Position numbers and translations under genes: made by a program. A stretch of DNA of 64,000 bases, from positions 62,001 through 126,000 of the forward strand of contig JAOALC010000004.1 of the NCBI GenBank assembly GCA_025153775.1. Reading direction: 5' to 3'. The notes under the pieces were generated by a model. It saw only the letters and a program-made list of their open reading frames with translations. It was not told where the DNA came from and ran no database searches. Below are positions 34,862-44,511 of the stretch, piece by piece. Position 1 is the first letter of the stretch. The number at the start of each line of letters is the position of its first letter. The DNA is from SAR92 clade bacterium H231 (GTDB taxonomy: Bacteria > Pseudomonadota > Gammaproteobacteria > Pseudomonadales > Porticoccaceae).

Positions 34862-35941
34862 TCAGGCCTCTTGTTCTGTGGATTTTGTTGCCAGTAAGTA
34901 GGGCGCGAAAGCTTCACTGCTCAGCGCTTTAAATTCTTCACCATCTTTGACCAGCATATAGATCGCCAGACCCAGCTGCTCGGCCAGTGCCATGCCCTGC
35001 TCTTCTCCGAGAACCATAAGGGCTGTAGCCCAGGCATCGGCCTCTGCACAGGTCTCGCCCACCACGGTTACCGAGGCTAGGTTATGACGAATAGGCCTGC
35101 CGGTGCGCGGATCTATGGTATGGGAGTAGCGCACGCCATCCTGCTCAAAATAGTTGCGATAGTCACCTGAGGTGGCAATAGCCACATTGTGAGCGGCAAT
35201 CACTCGCTGCACCTGAGGAATCACCGCAGGCATTTCAACCGCTATGCGCCAGGGTTGTCCGTCGGGATTGAATCCACCGAGACGCATCTCTCCGCCAATC
35301 TCCACCAGATAGTCAGGCAGGGCCAGCATCTCGAGCAGATCAGCAACCTGATCCACCGCATAGCCCTTGGCTACAGCTGACAGATCAAGGCGAATAGGCG
35401 ATGATTTGCTGATCATCTGCATATCCATATCCAGATGCTGATAACCTGTATTCTCTAGCGCCTGGGCAATTTGCTCATCGGCAGGAACCACATCATCTGT
35501 AGGCACAGGGCCAAAACCCCAAAGGTCGACCAAGGGCCCAACCGTAGGGTCAAAAGCGCCGGCGCTCTGCTCCCAGACCAGCTTGCTAACATCCAGCACA
35601 TCGGCAAACTGTGGGCTGATCATTTGCGGCTCGGCCACCGGCTGGGCATTGAACTGACTGATCTCAGAATTACTTTTGTAGGTGGACATGGACTGATCGA
35701 CCAGGTCCAGAGCAGCTTCGATGCGCTGCGCTAAATCCGCAGGCGCAGGCTGGTCGGCCACTACGGTGATATGGTAGCTGGTACCCATTTTGGTGCCAGA
35801 GATTTTAATAATCTCTGGGCTTGAGTCACAGCCAGTTAACCCAGTAAGGGCGACCAAAAATAGGCTATAAAGCAAAAACGAGGCCCTATCAAAAAGCCCC
35901 GTTATCGCGTTTACTCTGTTGTTATTAACCACCGAAATCAT
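34862..35941 (-). CDS. apbE: FAD:protein FMN transferase
   Basis: An enzyme that attaches FMN covalently to Thr in NqrB and NqrC. The mature lipoprotein starts at Cys after LVALTGLTG. The ApbE landmarks are [12 protein letters not shown] near the mature N-terminus, [14 protein letters not shown] (central), VEIGGEMR and [10 protein letters not shown] plus [12 protein letters not shown] in the C-terminal half. Mature length is close to 330 residues. ATG 35941, inside the end of nqrF, gives 359 residues in total. An alternative at 36001 adds 20 more. The overlap with nqrF (17 bases) indicates coupling in the Nqr operon. Confidence 0.95.
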   Translation of the reverse strand: MISVVNNNRVNAITGLFDRASFLLYSLFLVALTGLTGCDSSPEIIKISGTKMGTSYHITVVADQPAPADLAQRIEAALDLVDQSMSTYKSNSEISQFNAQPVAEPQMISPQFADVLDVSKLVWEQSAGAFDPTVGPLVDLWGFGPVPTDDVVPADEQIAQALENTGYQHLDMDMQMISKSSPIRLDLSAVAKGYAVDQVADLLEMLALPDYLVEIGGEMRLGGFNPDGQPWRIAVEMPAVIPQVQRVIAAHNVAIATSGDYRNYFEQDGVRYSHTIDPRTGRPIRHNLASVTVVGETCAEADAWATALMVLGEEQGMALAEQLGLAIYMLVKDGEEFKALSSEAFAPYLLATKSTEQEA

Positions 35942-37148
35942 CGAGGAAAATATTCTCCTGCTCAACACCCAGGTCGACCAGCAACTTAACCACTGCAGCA
36001 TTCATCATAGGGGGTCCGCACATATAGAACTCACAGTCCTCTGGCGCCTCATGATCCTTTAGGTACTGCTCATAGAGCACATTGTGGATAAAGCCAGTCA
36101 GTCCATCCCAGTTATCTTCTGGCTGCGGATCTGAAAGTGCCAGATGCCAGTCGAAGTTGTCGTTCTCTGCAGCCAGCATATCGTACTCATCGTCGTAGAA
36201 ACACTCGCGCAGTGAGCGGGCGCCATACCAGAAGCTGATTTTACGATCAGATTTAATACGCTTAAGCTGGTCAAAAATATGCGAGCGCATAGGAGCCATA
36301 CCGGCGCCGCCACCCACAAATACCATCTCATTGTCGGTCTCCTTGGCAAAGAACTCACCAAAGGGGCCATAGACCTGAATCTTATCCCCAGGCTTAAGGC
36401 TGAAAACATAGGACGACATCTGTCCGGGCACAATGCCGGTAGAGCCTGGAGGCGGCGTGGCAATACGAATATTAAACTTAACTACGCCCTTCTCGTCTGG
36501 GTAGTTAGCCATTGAATAGGCGCGAATCACCGTCTCATCAACAATCGACTCATGCTTAAAGAAGTCAAAGCGCTCCCAGTCACCGCGATACTCTTCTTCA
36601 ATATCAAAATCTGAGTACTTAATATGGTGAGGGGGGCATTCCAGCTGCACATAACCACCGGCGCGGAATTTAACATCCTCACCTCCGGGTAGCTTGAGGG
36701 TCAGCTCTTTGATAAAGGTAGCCACATTGGGATTGGACTCAACCTCACATTCCCAGCGCTTAACACCAAATACTTCTTCCGGCACCTGGACATGCATGTC
36801 CTGCTTAACCGGAGCCTGACAGGACAGTCTCCAGCCTTCAGCAGCTTCACGACGATTAAAGTGACTCTCTTCGGTGGGCAGCATAGAGCCACCACCTTCG
36901 GTAATCACACATTTGCACTGAGCGCAGCTACCGCCACCACCACAGGCCGAGGGCAAAAACAGCCCCGCATTGGACAATGTCTGCAGCAGCTTATCGCCCG
37001 CAGGTACAGTGATGGTTTTCTCACCATTAATGACAATATTTACATCACCAGAGGACACCAACTTACTGCGTGCAGCCAGAATAAAGGCCACCAGCGCCAG
37101 AATCACTGTGGTAAACATGCCTACGCCAAGAATAATTTCTGTATTCAT
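35925..37148 (-). CDS. nqrF: Na+-NADH:quinone reductase subunit F
   Basis: This 407-residue subunit is the NADH entry point of Nqr. It has a single N-terminal transmembrane helix (about 5-26), a [2Fe-2S] ferredoxin domain with Cys69, Cys75 and Cys78 ([12 protein letters not shown]) plus a fourth Cys near 111, an FAD domain with RAYSMANYP, and an NADH-binding domain ([22 protein letters not shown]). It ends in DDFGG, typical for NqrF. It is 35 bases downstream of nqrE in the operon. Confidence 0.98.
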   Translation of the reverse strand: MNTEIILGVGMFTTVILALVAFILAARSKLVSSGDVNIVINGEKTITVPAGDKLLQTLSNAGLFLPSACGGGGSCAQCKCVITEGGGSMLPTEESHFNRREAAEGWRLSCQAPVKQDMHVQVPEEVFGVKRWECEVESNPNVATFIKELTLKLPGGEDVKFRAGGYVQLECPPHHIKYSDFDIEEEYRGDWERFDFFKHESIVDETVIRAYSMANYPDEKGVVKFNIRIATPPPGSTGIVPGQMSSYVFSLKPGDKIQVYGPFGEFFAKETDNEMVFVGGGAGMAPMRSHIFDQLKRIKSDRKISFWYGARSLRECFYDDEYDMLAAENDNFDWHLALSDPQPEDNWDGLTGFIHNVLYEQYLKDHEAPEDCEFYMCGPPMMNAAVVKLLVDLGVEQENIFLDDFGG

Positions 37149-37182
37149 ACTTTTATTACGTCTCCGTTATTACAGATATTGC

Positions 37183-37791
37183 TTAGATATCAATGCCGCC
37201 GAAGGACATAAAGCCCAGCGATATAAGACCCACAGTAATAAATACGATACCCAGCCCCTGTAGGCCTTCTGGAATATCACTATATTTTAATTTTTCACGA
37301 ATACCTGCCAGAACCGCAATTGCCAGTGCCCAAGAGGTGCCCGAACCAAGACCATAAACCACAGACTCGCTAAAGTTGAAGCCCCGCTCTGCCATCAGCA
37401 GAGAGCCACCCAGAATTGCACAGTTCACCGTAATCAGTGGTAAAAACACGCCAAGGGCGCTGTAGAGAGCTGGCACATATTTATCCAGGACCATCTCCAG
37501 TATCTGCACCATGGCAGCAATAACGCCAATAAAACACAGATACATCAAAAAGCTCAGGTCTACATCTGGCAGACCAGCCCAGGCCAATGCGCCATCGGCC
37601 AACAGATAGTTCAGCAGTAGATTATTGACCGGCACAGTAATGGTCTGCACCACAATAACGGCTATACCTAGACCAATAGCGGCATCGATTTTCTTCGACA
37701 GGGCCAGGAAGGTACACATGCCCAAAAACATGCTAAGGGCAATATTATCTATAAAGATTGAGCGGACTAAGATGCTTAGATAATGTTCCAT
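37183..37791 (-). CDS. nqrE: Na+-NADH:quinone reductase subunit E
   Basis: This 202-residue membrane subunit has six transmembrane helices. NqrE and NqrD face opposite ways and form an intramembrane iron centre with conserved Cys residues (here CTFLAL near residue 26 and VNCAILGG near 113). It starts with [20 protein letters not shown] and has a [12 protein letters not shown] segment. Its start codon is directly next to the nqrD stop (one base shared), so translation is coupled. Confidence 0.97.
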   Translation of the reverse strand: MEHYLSILVRSIFIDNIALSMFLGMCTFLALSKKIDAAIGLGIAVIVVQTITVPVNNLLLNYLLADGALAWAGLPDVDLSFLMYLCFIGVIAAMVQILEMVLDKYVPALYSALGVFLPLITVNCAILGGSLLMAERGFNFSESVVYGLGSGTSWALAIAVLAGIREKLKYSDIPEGLQGLGIVFITVGLISLGFMSFGGIDI

Positions 37792-38453
37792 TAGACCACC
37801 TCGCTCGGACGACTATTGGCGGTAATTTTAAAGTCAGGCTGTTCCACCTGCTTTTTATCGTAGATGCGGATTACCCAGATCAACAAACCGATAAGGAAGA
37901 ACGCGCTGGGTGCCATCAGCATCATTCCATTAGCCACATACCAGCCACCATCGGTAGTCAGGCTTAGCACTTCATAGCCCCACAGCTTGCCGGCACCAAA
38001 TAGCTCGCGGAAAAAGGCGACTACCATCAGCACCATGCTGTAACCCAGGCCATTACCTATACCATCGTAAAAGCTAGCCATTGGCGGGTTCTTCATGGCA
38101 AATGCTTCAGCGCGACCCATCACAATACAGTTGGTAATAATCAGACCCACAAATACTGACAGCTGCTTGCTGATATCGTAGGCCACGGCCTTGAGCACCT
38201 GATCCACCACAATTACCAGAGAGGCAATAATAGTCATCTGCACAATAATGCGGATGCTGCTGGGGATATGGTTGCGAATAATCGAAACAAACAGATTGGC
38301 AAAAGCCGCCACTATGGTCAGTGCCAGGCACATCACAAAGGCAACTTTCATGCTTGAGGTTACCGCCAGCGCCGAGCAGATTCCCAGAATCTGCAGTGCC
38401 ACTGGGTTATTGGCAACAATAGGCTCCAATAAGGTGTCTTTAACTTTGGACAT
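37791..38453 (-). CDS. nqrD: Na+-NADH:quinone reductase subunit D
   Basis: A 220-residue membrane subunit with six helices, homologous to NqrE. Conserved cysteines appear in [12 protein letters not shown] (about 23) and [14 protein letters not shown] (about 107). It forms the iron-binding and Na+-handling core with NqrB and NqrE. The gene lies 3 bases behind nqrC and overlaps nqrE by one base. Confidence 0.97.
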   Translation of the reverse strand: MSKVKDTLLEPIVANNPVALQILGICSALAVTSSMKVAFVMCLALTIVAAFANLFVSIIRNHIPSSIRIIVQMTIIASLVIVVDQVLKAVAYDISKQLSVFVGLIITNCIVMGRAEAFAMKNPPMASFYDGIGNGLGYSMVLMVVAFFRELFGAGKLWGYEVLSLTTDGGWYVANGMMLMAPSAFFLIGLLIWVIRIYDKKQVEQPDFKITANSRPSEVV

Positions 38454-38456
38454 TAG

Positions 38457-39224
38457 TTAGGCCTCCCCAGATTTTAAAGAATTGATCAGAGGTCTAAAGC
38501 CCTCATCACCCAGCCAGTAGCGCACCAGATTATCAACACCTCTGGTGGTCAGCGTAGCACCGGCCAGACCATCGATCTGGGACTCAGACCCAGCCCGGCT
38601 CATATCAGCCTTGCCTTTTAATACAGTAATGGCCAGCTCACCCTGGTTATAGGCCTGCTTGCCCACCCAGCTGGCTTTCCACCTGGGGTTATCTACTTCG
38701 CCACCCAGACCAGGAGTTTCGGTATGCTCATAAAAGCCAATACCTGCCACTGTCTCAAAATCAGCTTCCAGTGCCAGAAACCCATAGAGAGTCGACCAGA
38801 GGCCATAGCCTTTGATGGGCAGGATAATTTTCTCAATGCCCTGCTCGCCTTCAACCATATACACAGTGGCATAATTGGCGCGGCGCTTAATCTTGGCAGG
38901 ATCCTGCTTGGGATCCAGAGCCATAGAGAGAGCCGGGTCTTTAGACGCCTTGCGCTGGTCATAGGTCGCGGCATCCACTGCGTCGGTAAACTCACCAGTC
39001 TGCAGATCAACCACGCGAGTGCTAATCTGCTCGAACTGAGTCTCAATCGATACTCCCTCCTGGAGCAAACCCGCCGAGGCCAAAATATTAGCTTTTAGAT
39101 CCAGCAGTTTGTTCACTTCCTGAGTGGGTCGCAAAATCACCGCGGCGCTGGAAACCACCACAGCGCAGACCACACAGAGTGCCAGTGCTACACCAAATGT
39201 CTTAGAAATACTGTCATTACCCAC
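38457..39224 (-). CDS. nqrC: Na+-NADH:quinone reductase subunit C
   Basis: This periplasm-facing flavoprotein of about 255 residues has one N-terminal transmembrane helix ([19 protein letters not shown]) and the covalent FMN site [11 protein letters not shown] near residue 220. GTG 39224 is chosen as start because AAGGAG lies about 10 bases upstream and the product begins (M)[10 protein letters not shown] like other NqrC proteins. The frame continues upstream without a ribosome site. It overlaps the end of nqrB by 8 bases. Confidence 0.96.
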   Translation of the reverse strand: MGNDSISKTFGVALALCVVCAVVVSSAAVILRPTQEVNKLLDLKANILASAGLLQEGVSIETQFEQISTRVVDLQTGEFTDAVDAATYDQRKASKDPALSMALDPKQDPAKIKRRANYATVYMVEGEQGIEKIILPIKGYGLWSTLYGFLALEADFETVAGIGFYEHTETPGLGGEVDNPRWKASWVGKQAYNQGELAITVLKGKADMSRAGSESQIDGLAGATLTTRGVDNLVRYWLGDEGFRPLINSLKSGEA

Positions 39225-40410
39225 GAGCCAGTCTCCTTTTAATATTGCCCTGCACAACCCAGTGGTCGAACAGCGGCGCAAATAGATTGGCAAATAGAAT
39301 CGCCAGCATCATGCCCTCTGGGAATGCGGGGTTAACCACACGAATCAGAATCACCATCACACCGATCAAAATGCCGTACCAGAACTTGCCTGTATTAGTC
39401 ATGGCCGCAGACACAGGGTCTGTGGCCATAAAGATGGCACCAAAGGCAAAGCCACCAATCACCCAGTGCCAGTAGAATGGCATGGCAAACATGGGGTTGG
39501 TTGAATCAATATTGTTAAACAGCAGGGACAGAACTGCAGAGCCAATCAGCACACCGGTGATAATTCGCCAGGAGGCAATGCGCATCACCAGCAGCAACAC
39601 CGCACCCATCAGAATGGCCAGGGTTGATGTTTCACCTATAGAGCCCTGAATAGTGCCTAGAAAAGCCTGCATCCAGGTCGCACTCTGTTGCAGGGCAACC
39701 ATGCCATCAGCGGCAGCCACAGACAGCATGGTTGCGCCAGTGTAGCCGTCTACTGCTGACCAAACTGCATCGCCAGACATATAGGCCGGGTAGGCAAAGT
39801 ACAGAAACGCCCGGCCAGTCAGCGCCGGGTTCAAGAAGTTCTTGCCGGTACCGCCAAACACTTCTTTGCCGATCACAATACCAAAGCTAATACCCACAGC
39901 CACCATCCACAGCGGCAGATCCGGGGGACAGCAGAGCGCAAACAGGATAGATGTAACAAAGAAGCCTTCATTGACCTCATGGCCGCGCACCGAGGCAAAT
40001 AACACCTCCCAAAAACCGCCCACAATAAAGGTAGTCATATAAATGGGCAGGAAATAAGCAGCGCCATGGACCATATTGTCCCAGACACTGGTAGCATCAT
40101 AGCCAGCCAGCAGGCCAATAAAGACACCGCGCAGCCCCTCTTGGGAGACCATGCCCATGTCCGCCATAATGGTATTGGCCTGAAAACCAATATTCCACAT
40201 ACCGAAGAACATAGTAGGGAAAGTAGCCAGCCAGACGGTGATCATCACACGCTTCAGATCAATACCATCGCGAACATGGGAGCTGTTCTTAGTGATATCG
40301 GACGGCTTGTAGAGAGCAGTGTCTACAGCTTCAAAAAGTGCATACCACTTTTCCCATTTGCCACCTTTGTGAAAGTTTGGCTCTAATTTATCGAGAAGAT
40401 TACGCATCAT
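39217..40410 (-). CDS. nqrB: Na+-NADH:quinone reductase subunit B
   Basis: This 397-residue membrane subunit has about ten helices, binds covalent FMN at the Thr of YTGATML (about residue 229) and non-covalent riboflavin, and forms the quinone site with NqrA. AAGGAGG lies 9 bases before ATG 40410, which fixes the start at [13 protein letters not shown]. The upstream extension to 40431 is unlikely. It is 4 bases behind nqrA. Confidence 0.97.
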   Translation of the reverse strand: MMRNLLDKLEPNFHKGGKWEKWYALFEAVDTALYKPSDITKNSSHVRDGIDLKRVMITVWLATFPTMFFGMWNIGFQANTIMADMGMVSQEGLRGVFIGLLAGYDATSVWDNMVHGAAYFLPIYMTTFIVGGFWEVLFASVRGHEVNEGFFVTSILFALCCPPDLPLWMVAVGISFGIVIGKEVFGGTGKNFLNPALTGRAFLYFAYPAYMSGDAVWSAVDGYTGATMLSVAAADGMVALQQSATWMQAFLGTIQGSIGETSTLAILMGAVLLLVMRIASWRIITGVLIGSAVLSLLFNNIDSTNPMFAMPFYWHWVIGGFAFGAIFMATDPVSAAMTNTGKFWYGILIGVMVILIRVVNPAFPEGMMLAILFANLFAPLFDHWVVQGNIKRRLARG

Positions 40411-40414
40411 GGGC

Positions 40415-41755
40415 TTAACCCTCCTTTTCAATTCTAGTTAGGTTGTCGCGCAAAATGCCGCCGTACTCGTGCTTGCCTACACAGACATAGGTGTAGAGGC
40501 CAACATCTTCTTCATCCAGTTCCAGGCAACCCAGCTTCTGGGCCATTTCTGTATCACCTACAATCAGTGAGCGCAGCAGTTGCACCGGCAAAATATCCAG
40601 TGCAGTCACATCTTCATAGCCACCCACAGGAACCATGGCGCGTTCGCTACCATTGGTGCTGGAGGTCATATTAAAGAGTTTGCTGGTCAAAGAAGAGAAA
40701 AATATAGGTAGAGCGGAATGCTTGTTTACGCCGGCACGCAGATAGTGCAGGAACTCACGCTCGCGGCCTTCGCGAATCACAGAGACCTGACTGTGGTAGC
40801 GGCCCAAAAAAGCAAACTCACCAGCCGCTTTGCGACCTGAGAGTACAGAGCCACTGATAATCCGGTTCTCATCATTGACCAACTCCCCAATCACTAGCTG
40901 ATTCAGATTAGCGCCGAGCTGCGTGGTTAGCAGGCGAGGCTTAACCACCTGAGGTCCACCCAGAGCAACCACTCGAGAGTTATCCAGTTTGCCTGTGGTA
41001 AACAGAACGCCCATCGCGATCACATCCTGGTAGCCAATGGTCCAAACTGTCTTAGCTGCACTTACTGGATCCAGGTGATGGATATGGGTTCCAGCCAGAC
41101 CAGCTGGGTGCGGCCCACTAAAGCCAACAACGCGAACCCCATCAACCTCATCACCAGGCACATCGACATCTGGAGCAACACAGAGATTAACCGGACCCTG
41201 GGTCAAGCGAGTTAACAGGGTCAAACCATTGAGGAAGTCTTCGCTGCGTTGGGCAATAACCACTGCCGGATCCGCCGCCAGAGGATTGGTATCCATGGCA
41301 GTGACAAAAATCGAAGCCGGCGCAGAATCAATAGCGGGAACCTTGGAATAGGGTCTGGTGCGCAGGGCCACCCACTGGCCAGAGTTGACCAGATTGTCTA
41401 CCACTTCAGCGCGGTCCAGACCTGCTAATTTGGCGGCAGAGTAAGACTTAAATTTCTCAGCCTTGTCGCCATCTACATCAATGACCAGCGACTGAAACAC
41501 TCGTCGCTCGCCACGATTGATGGCAACCACAGTACCAGCTGCCGGCGCGGTAAATACAACGCCTTCATTTTTCTTATCGGAAAACAGTACCTGACCCCGG
41601 GTGACAGAGTCACCTTCGCGCACCGCCATGGTGGGCTTCATGCCCGGATAATCTGAACCGATTACCGCCACCTGACTTATCAGGGGACCATCTTGGACGA
41701 CCTGTTCCGGCGCACCGGCAATGGGCAGATCTAATCCTCGACGAACTTTGATCAT
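40415..41755 (-). CDS. nqrA: Na+-NADH:quinone reductase subunit A
   Basis: This 446-residue cytoplasmic subunit binds quinone with NqrB. It starts [16 protein letters not shown] and contains a Rnf C-like barrel ([26 protein letters not shown]) and the later [20 protein letters not shown] end. It is the first gene of the nqrABCDEF-apbE-nqrM-sthA string, all leftward with gaps of at most about 35 bases. The promoter is expected in the 295-base gap to the upstream hydrolase gene (42051-42830). Confidence 0.98.
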   Translation of the reverse strand: MIKVRRGLDLPIAGAPEQVVQDGPLISQVAVIGSDYPGMKPTMAVREGDSVTRGQVLFSDKKNEGVVFTAPAAGTVVAINRGERRVFQSLVIDVDGDKAEKFKSYSAAKLAGLDRAEVVDNLVNSGQWVALRTRPYSKVPAIDSAPASIFVTAMDTNPLAADPAVVIAQRSEDFLNGLTLLTRLTQGPVNLCVAPDVDVPGDEVDGVRVVGFSGPHPAGLAGTHIHHLDPVSAAKTVWTIGYQDVIAMGVLFTTGKLDNSRVVALGGPQVVKPRLLTTQLGANLNQLVIGELVNDENRIISGSVLSGRKAAGEFAFLGRYHSQVSVIREGREREFLHYLRAGVNKHSALPIFFSSLTSKLFNMTSSTNGSERAMVPVGGYEDVTALDILPVQLLRSLIVGDTEMAQKLGCLELDEEDVGLYTYVCVGKHEYGGILRDNLTRIEKEG

Positions 41756-41935
41756 AAGGAAATACCACTAGTTTAATTTAAATTCCGGCTGCACTCGCCA
41801 AACTCTTGCGACCAATCAAATAGCCGCTGCTCAAACTCAAATTAAAGCTCGAGACCTGTGCAAATTACGATGTAGTTTCGCCCAATCGGTGACCGCTCCA
41901 GAATGATCAAAATTGGCCGAATTAGATTGCGCGGG

Positions 41936-41941
41936 ATTATA
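41936..41941 (-). promoter_or_regulatory. Candidate -10 of the nqr operon
   Basis: TATAAT occurs on the minus strand here, about 180 bases before nqrA. The sequence at a 17-base spacing upstream (TGGCAT) is a poor -35. The gap from 41756 to 42050 otherwise holds the hairpin at 42023-42040 and no gene. Confidence 0.35.
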
Positions 41942-42022
41942 AAGGTCTGGGCGCTGCGATGCCAGCGCTGTAGCACTTTTAAGACCAATCTAAAGGTTTT
42001 TTTTAGATTTGATTAGAAATGA

Positions 42023-42040
42023 CTGGGCAAACCGGCCCAG
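42023..42040 (-). terminator. Weak hairpin after the glyoxalase II gene
   Basis: CTGGGC (42023-42028) and GCCCAG (42035-42040) form a 6-bp stem 10 bases beyond the stop codon of the leftward gene. On that strand only TCATTTCT follows, so termination may be inefficient and some read-through into nqrA is possible. Confidence 0.3.
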
Positions 42041-42050
42041 GGGGTATTAA

Positions 42051-42830
42051 TTACCAGCTATTGCGACAGTCCCGCAGGGCCAAAAACACCTCTGTAGGGC
42101 TGGCCTCTGGGGACAGCTGGGCAAAGTTTTGGATAATCTCAGGACTCTGGGTGCGGAAAAAGGTATTGATCTGCCTCTCCTGACCCAAATTGGTAATCAG
42201 CGCCTGATTGGGATCCTGGGACTCCACCTGCTGCAGCAATTCCGCTGCGGCCGAATTATTAGGCTCCCGATCCAGGGTAAAGCGCAGATTATTGACAATA
42301 TAATCATGGCCTGGATAGAGCAGAGTTTTGTCTGGCAGCGCCGCCACCTGGGACAGTACGGTATTGGCAAGAACATCTGGGTCACCCCCGTAATGGCAAT
42401 GACCCACCCCCGCATTGAAGATGGTATCGCCACTAAACAGCGCTGGCACCTGGGTTTTAGACAGCAGGCAGATATGGCTCATGGTATGGCCAGGCGTATC
42501 CAGCACCTCTAGCTCTACCGTGCTGCCAACCCTTACCACCGATCCGGCATGTAAGCCGGTGTTCATACCGGCAATCTTGTCACGGGCATTGGCATGGGCA
42601 AGCACCACAGCGCCAGTGGCGGCAACCATTGCCTGGTTGCCATCAATATGGTCAAAGTGCTCATGGGTATTGAGAATCTGGGTAATCTTCCAGCCCAGTG
42701 CCTCGGCGCGCTTCAGCACCAGCTGATGATCAAAGGGATCAATAGCCAGAGCCTCGCGGGTCTCTGCGCAGGCCACCAGATAGTGAAAATTACGCAGTGG
42801 GTTATCTGTCCATATCTGCTCTACCAGCAT
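42051..42830 (-). CDS. gloB: Hydroxyacylglutathione hydrolase (glyoxalase II)
   Basis: A 259-residue metallo-beta-lactamase-fold enzyme splitting S-lactoylglutathione to lactate and glutathione. Metal ligands are in THEHFDHIDG, VLDTPGHTMSHICLL, LFSGDTIFNAGVGHCHYGG and LYPGHDYI. The C-terminal FFRTQSPEI region matches glyoxalase II glutathione-binding proteins. It lies 23 bases downstream of the gap-like gene. Methylglyoxal arises from triose phosphates, so the pairing is metabolically sensible. Confidence 0.92.
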   Translation of the reverse strand: MLVEQIWTDNPLRNFHYLVACAETREALAIDPFDHQLVLKRAEALGWKITQILNTHEHFDHIDGNQAMVAATGAVVLAHANARDKIAGMNTGLHAGSVVRVGSTVELEVLDTPGHTMSHICLLSKTQVPALFSGDTIFNAGVGHCHYGGDPDVLANTVLSQVAALPDKTLLYPGHDYIVNNLRFTLDREPNNSAAAELLQQVESQDPNQALITNLGQERQINTFFRTQSPEIIQNFAQLSPEASPTEVFLALRDCRNSW

Positions 42831-42853
42831 GGGGTTATCCTTTTATAAAGACT

Positions 42854-44317
42854 TTATTCCCCTTCTAAGGGATAGCTGGGCCATACCACACCAGCAAACT
42901 TCTCGAGACAGCGCACTACCTGACAGCTGTAGCCAAATTCATTGTCATACCAGCAGTACAGCACGCAGCTATTGCCATCGACAATGGTCGCCTGGGAGTC
43001 CAGCACACAGGCCTGACGAGAGCCCACAAAGTCTGTAGATACAGCCTCAGTAGATACTGTGTAGCCGATTTGCTGTTGCAGGCTGGAATGCAGGGCCTTT
43101 TGCCGCAAAAACTCATTGAGATCCTCAACACTGGTCTCCCTACCCAGTTGTAAATTAAGGATAGCCATGGACACATTGGGTGTAGGCACCCTGATCGCAT
43201 TGCCGGTCAATTTGCCTTTGAGCTCTGGAATTGCCTTGGCCACTGCCTTGGCCGCACCTGTAGAGGTCAACACCATATTGAGCGCCGCACTGCGCCCCCG
43301 ACGATCACCTTTATGATAGTTATCAATCAGGTTTTGGTCATTGGTGTAGGCGTGCACGGTCTCCACATGGCCGTTATTAATTCCGTACTCATCGAGCAGA
43401 CACTTTAATACAGGCACAATAGCGTTGGTGGTGCAGGAGGCCGCAGAGATAATTTTGCGCTCTGGGGTAATCTCATGATGGTTGATACCATAGACAATGT
43501 TGGGAATATCATCTCCAGCCGGTGCTGTTAGCAGCACCCTGGAAGCGCCCGGCCGCAGATGCCCACCCAGACCAGCATTGTCTTTCCAAACCCCGGTATT
43601 ATCGACAATCAGGGCATTGTTAATGCCGTACTCTGTATAGTCAATTTCCTCTGGGTTGTTGGCATAGATTACCTTGATGGGATTGCCGTTAACCACCAGC
43701 GTATTGCTTTCATTGAGCACACGAATAGTGCCCTTAAAGGACCCGTGGACCGAGTCCCGACGCAGCAGAGCCGCACGTTTTTCCAGATCATTGTCCAACT
43801 TGCTCTTGCGAATAACAATTGCGCGCAGGCGCAGCACATCGCCGCCGCCCGCCTTATCAATCAATATTCTCGCCACCAGGCGGCCTATTCGGCCAAAGCC
43901 ATAGAGCACCACATCCTGGGGCTCAGGCAGTGGCTTGATATCTGAGCCTACGATCTCTGCCAGCTCATCGTGAACAAAGTCTTGAATGGAGCGACCATTG
44001 CCGCCTTTTTGGAATTTGACGACCATTTTTCCCAGGTCCAAATGCGCTGGGCCGAGCTGTAACTTCGCTATGGCATCCAACATGGGCGCAGTGTCAAACT
44101 CACTGAGTTCGTTCATCTCCACCTGCCGCACAAAGCGGTGAGACTTCATCAAGTCGATTACCGACTTGTTGACCATATTATTACCGTACATATAGGTGCT
44201 GACATTGCGCTCGCGGTAGAGCTTGCCAATCACCGGTATCATACTTTCAGCCAGAGCTTCCCGTTGCTTCCAATCTTTAAAGAAATCATCTGGTAATGGT
44301 CTTGTTTGCTCGGTCAT
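42854..44317 (-). CDS. gap: Glyceraldehyde-3-phosphate dehydrogenase, long form
   Basis: A protein of about 487 residues, much longer than the usual 330. An N-terminal extension of about 125 residues (TRPLPDDFFKDWKQREALAESMI) precedes a normal GAPDH: DVVLYGFGRIGRLVARIL NAD motif, ISAASCTTNAIVPVLK with the catalytic Cys, and WYDNEFGYSCQVVR at the C-terminus. A similar long GAPDH-like protein is encoded next to mfd in Pseudomonas. It converts glyceraldehyde-3-phosphate to 1,3-bisphosphoglycerate with NAD(P). Role in glycolysis or gluconeogenesis is not settled by sequence. AAGGATCC precedes ATG 44317; an upstream ATG is at 44338. It is divergent from mfd. Confidence 0.92.
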   Translation of the reverse strand: MTEQTRPLPDDFFKDWKQREALAESMIPVIGKLYRERNVSTYMYGNNMVNKSVIDLMKSHRFVRQVEMNELSEFDTAPMLDAIAKLQLGPAHLDLGKMVVKFQKGGNGRSIQDFVHDELAEIVGSDIKPLPEPQDVVLYGFGRIGRLVARILIDKAGGGDVLRLRAIVIRKSKLDNDLEKRAALLRRDSVHGSFKGTIRVLNESNTLVVNGNPIKVIYANNPEEIDYTEYGINNALIVDNTGVWKDNAGLGGHLRPGASRVLLTAPAGDDIPNIVYGINHHEITPERKIISAASCTTNAIVPVLKCLLDEYGINNGHVETVHAYTNDQNLIDNYHKGDRRGRSAALNMVLTSTGAAKAVAKAIPELKGKLTGNAIRVPTPNVSMAILNLQLGRETSVEDLNEFLRQKALHSSLQQQIGYTVSTEAVSTDFVGSRQACVLDSQATIVDGNSCVLYCWYDNEFGYSCQVVRCLEKFAGVVWPSYPLEGE

Positions 44318-44511
44318 GCCTTGGATCCTTTTCCACATTAAAGAGACTCTTCATTATCCGGCAGTCCGAAAGCTCAGACAATGAACATTTATTTAATCAC
44401 TATGATAGACGATATATCTACAATCAATACTCCTAGATAAGTAGAATAGCGACTTCATCCGTTTTGTCGCTTGGCTATTTGCGACACTCACTGACAGATA
44501 AGCTATTATTT

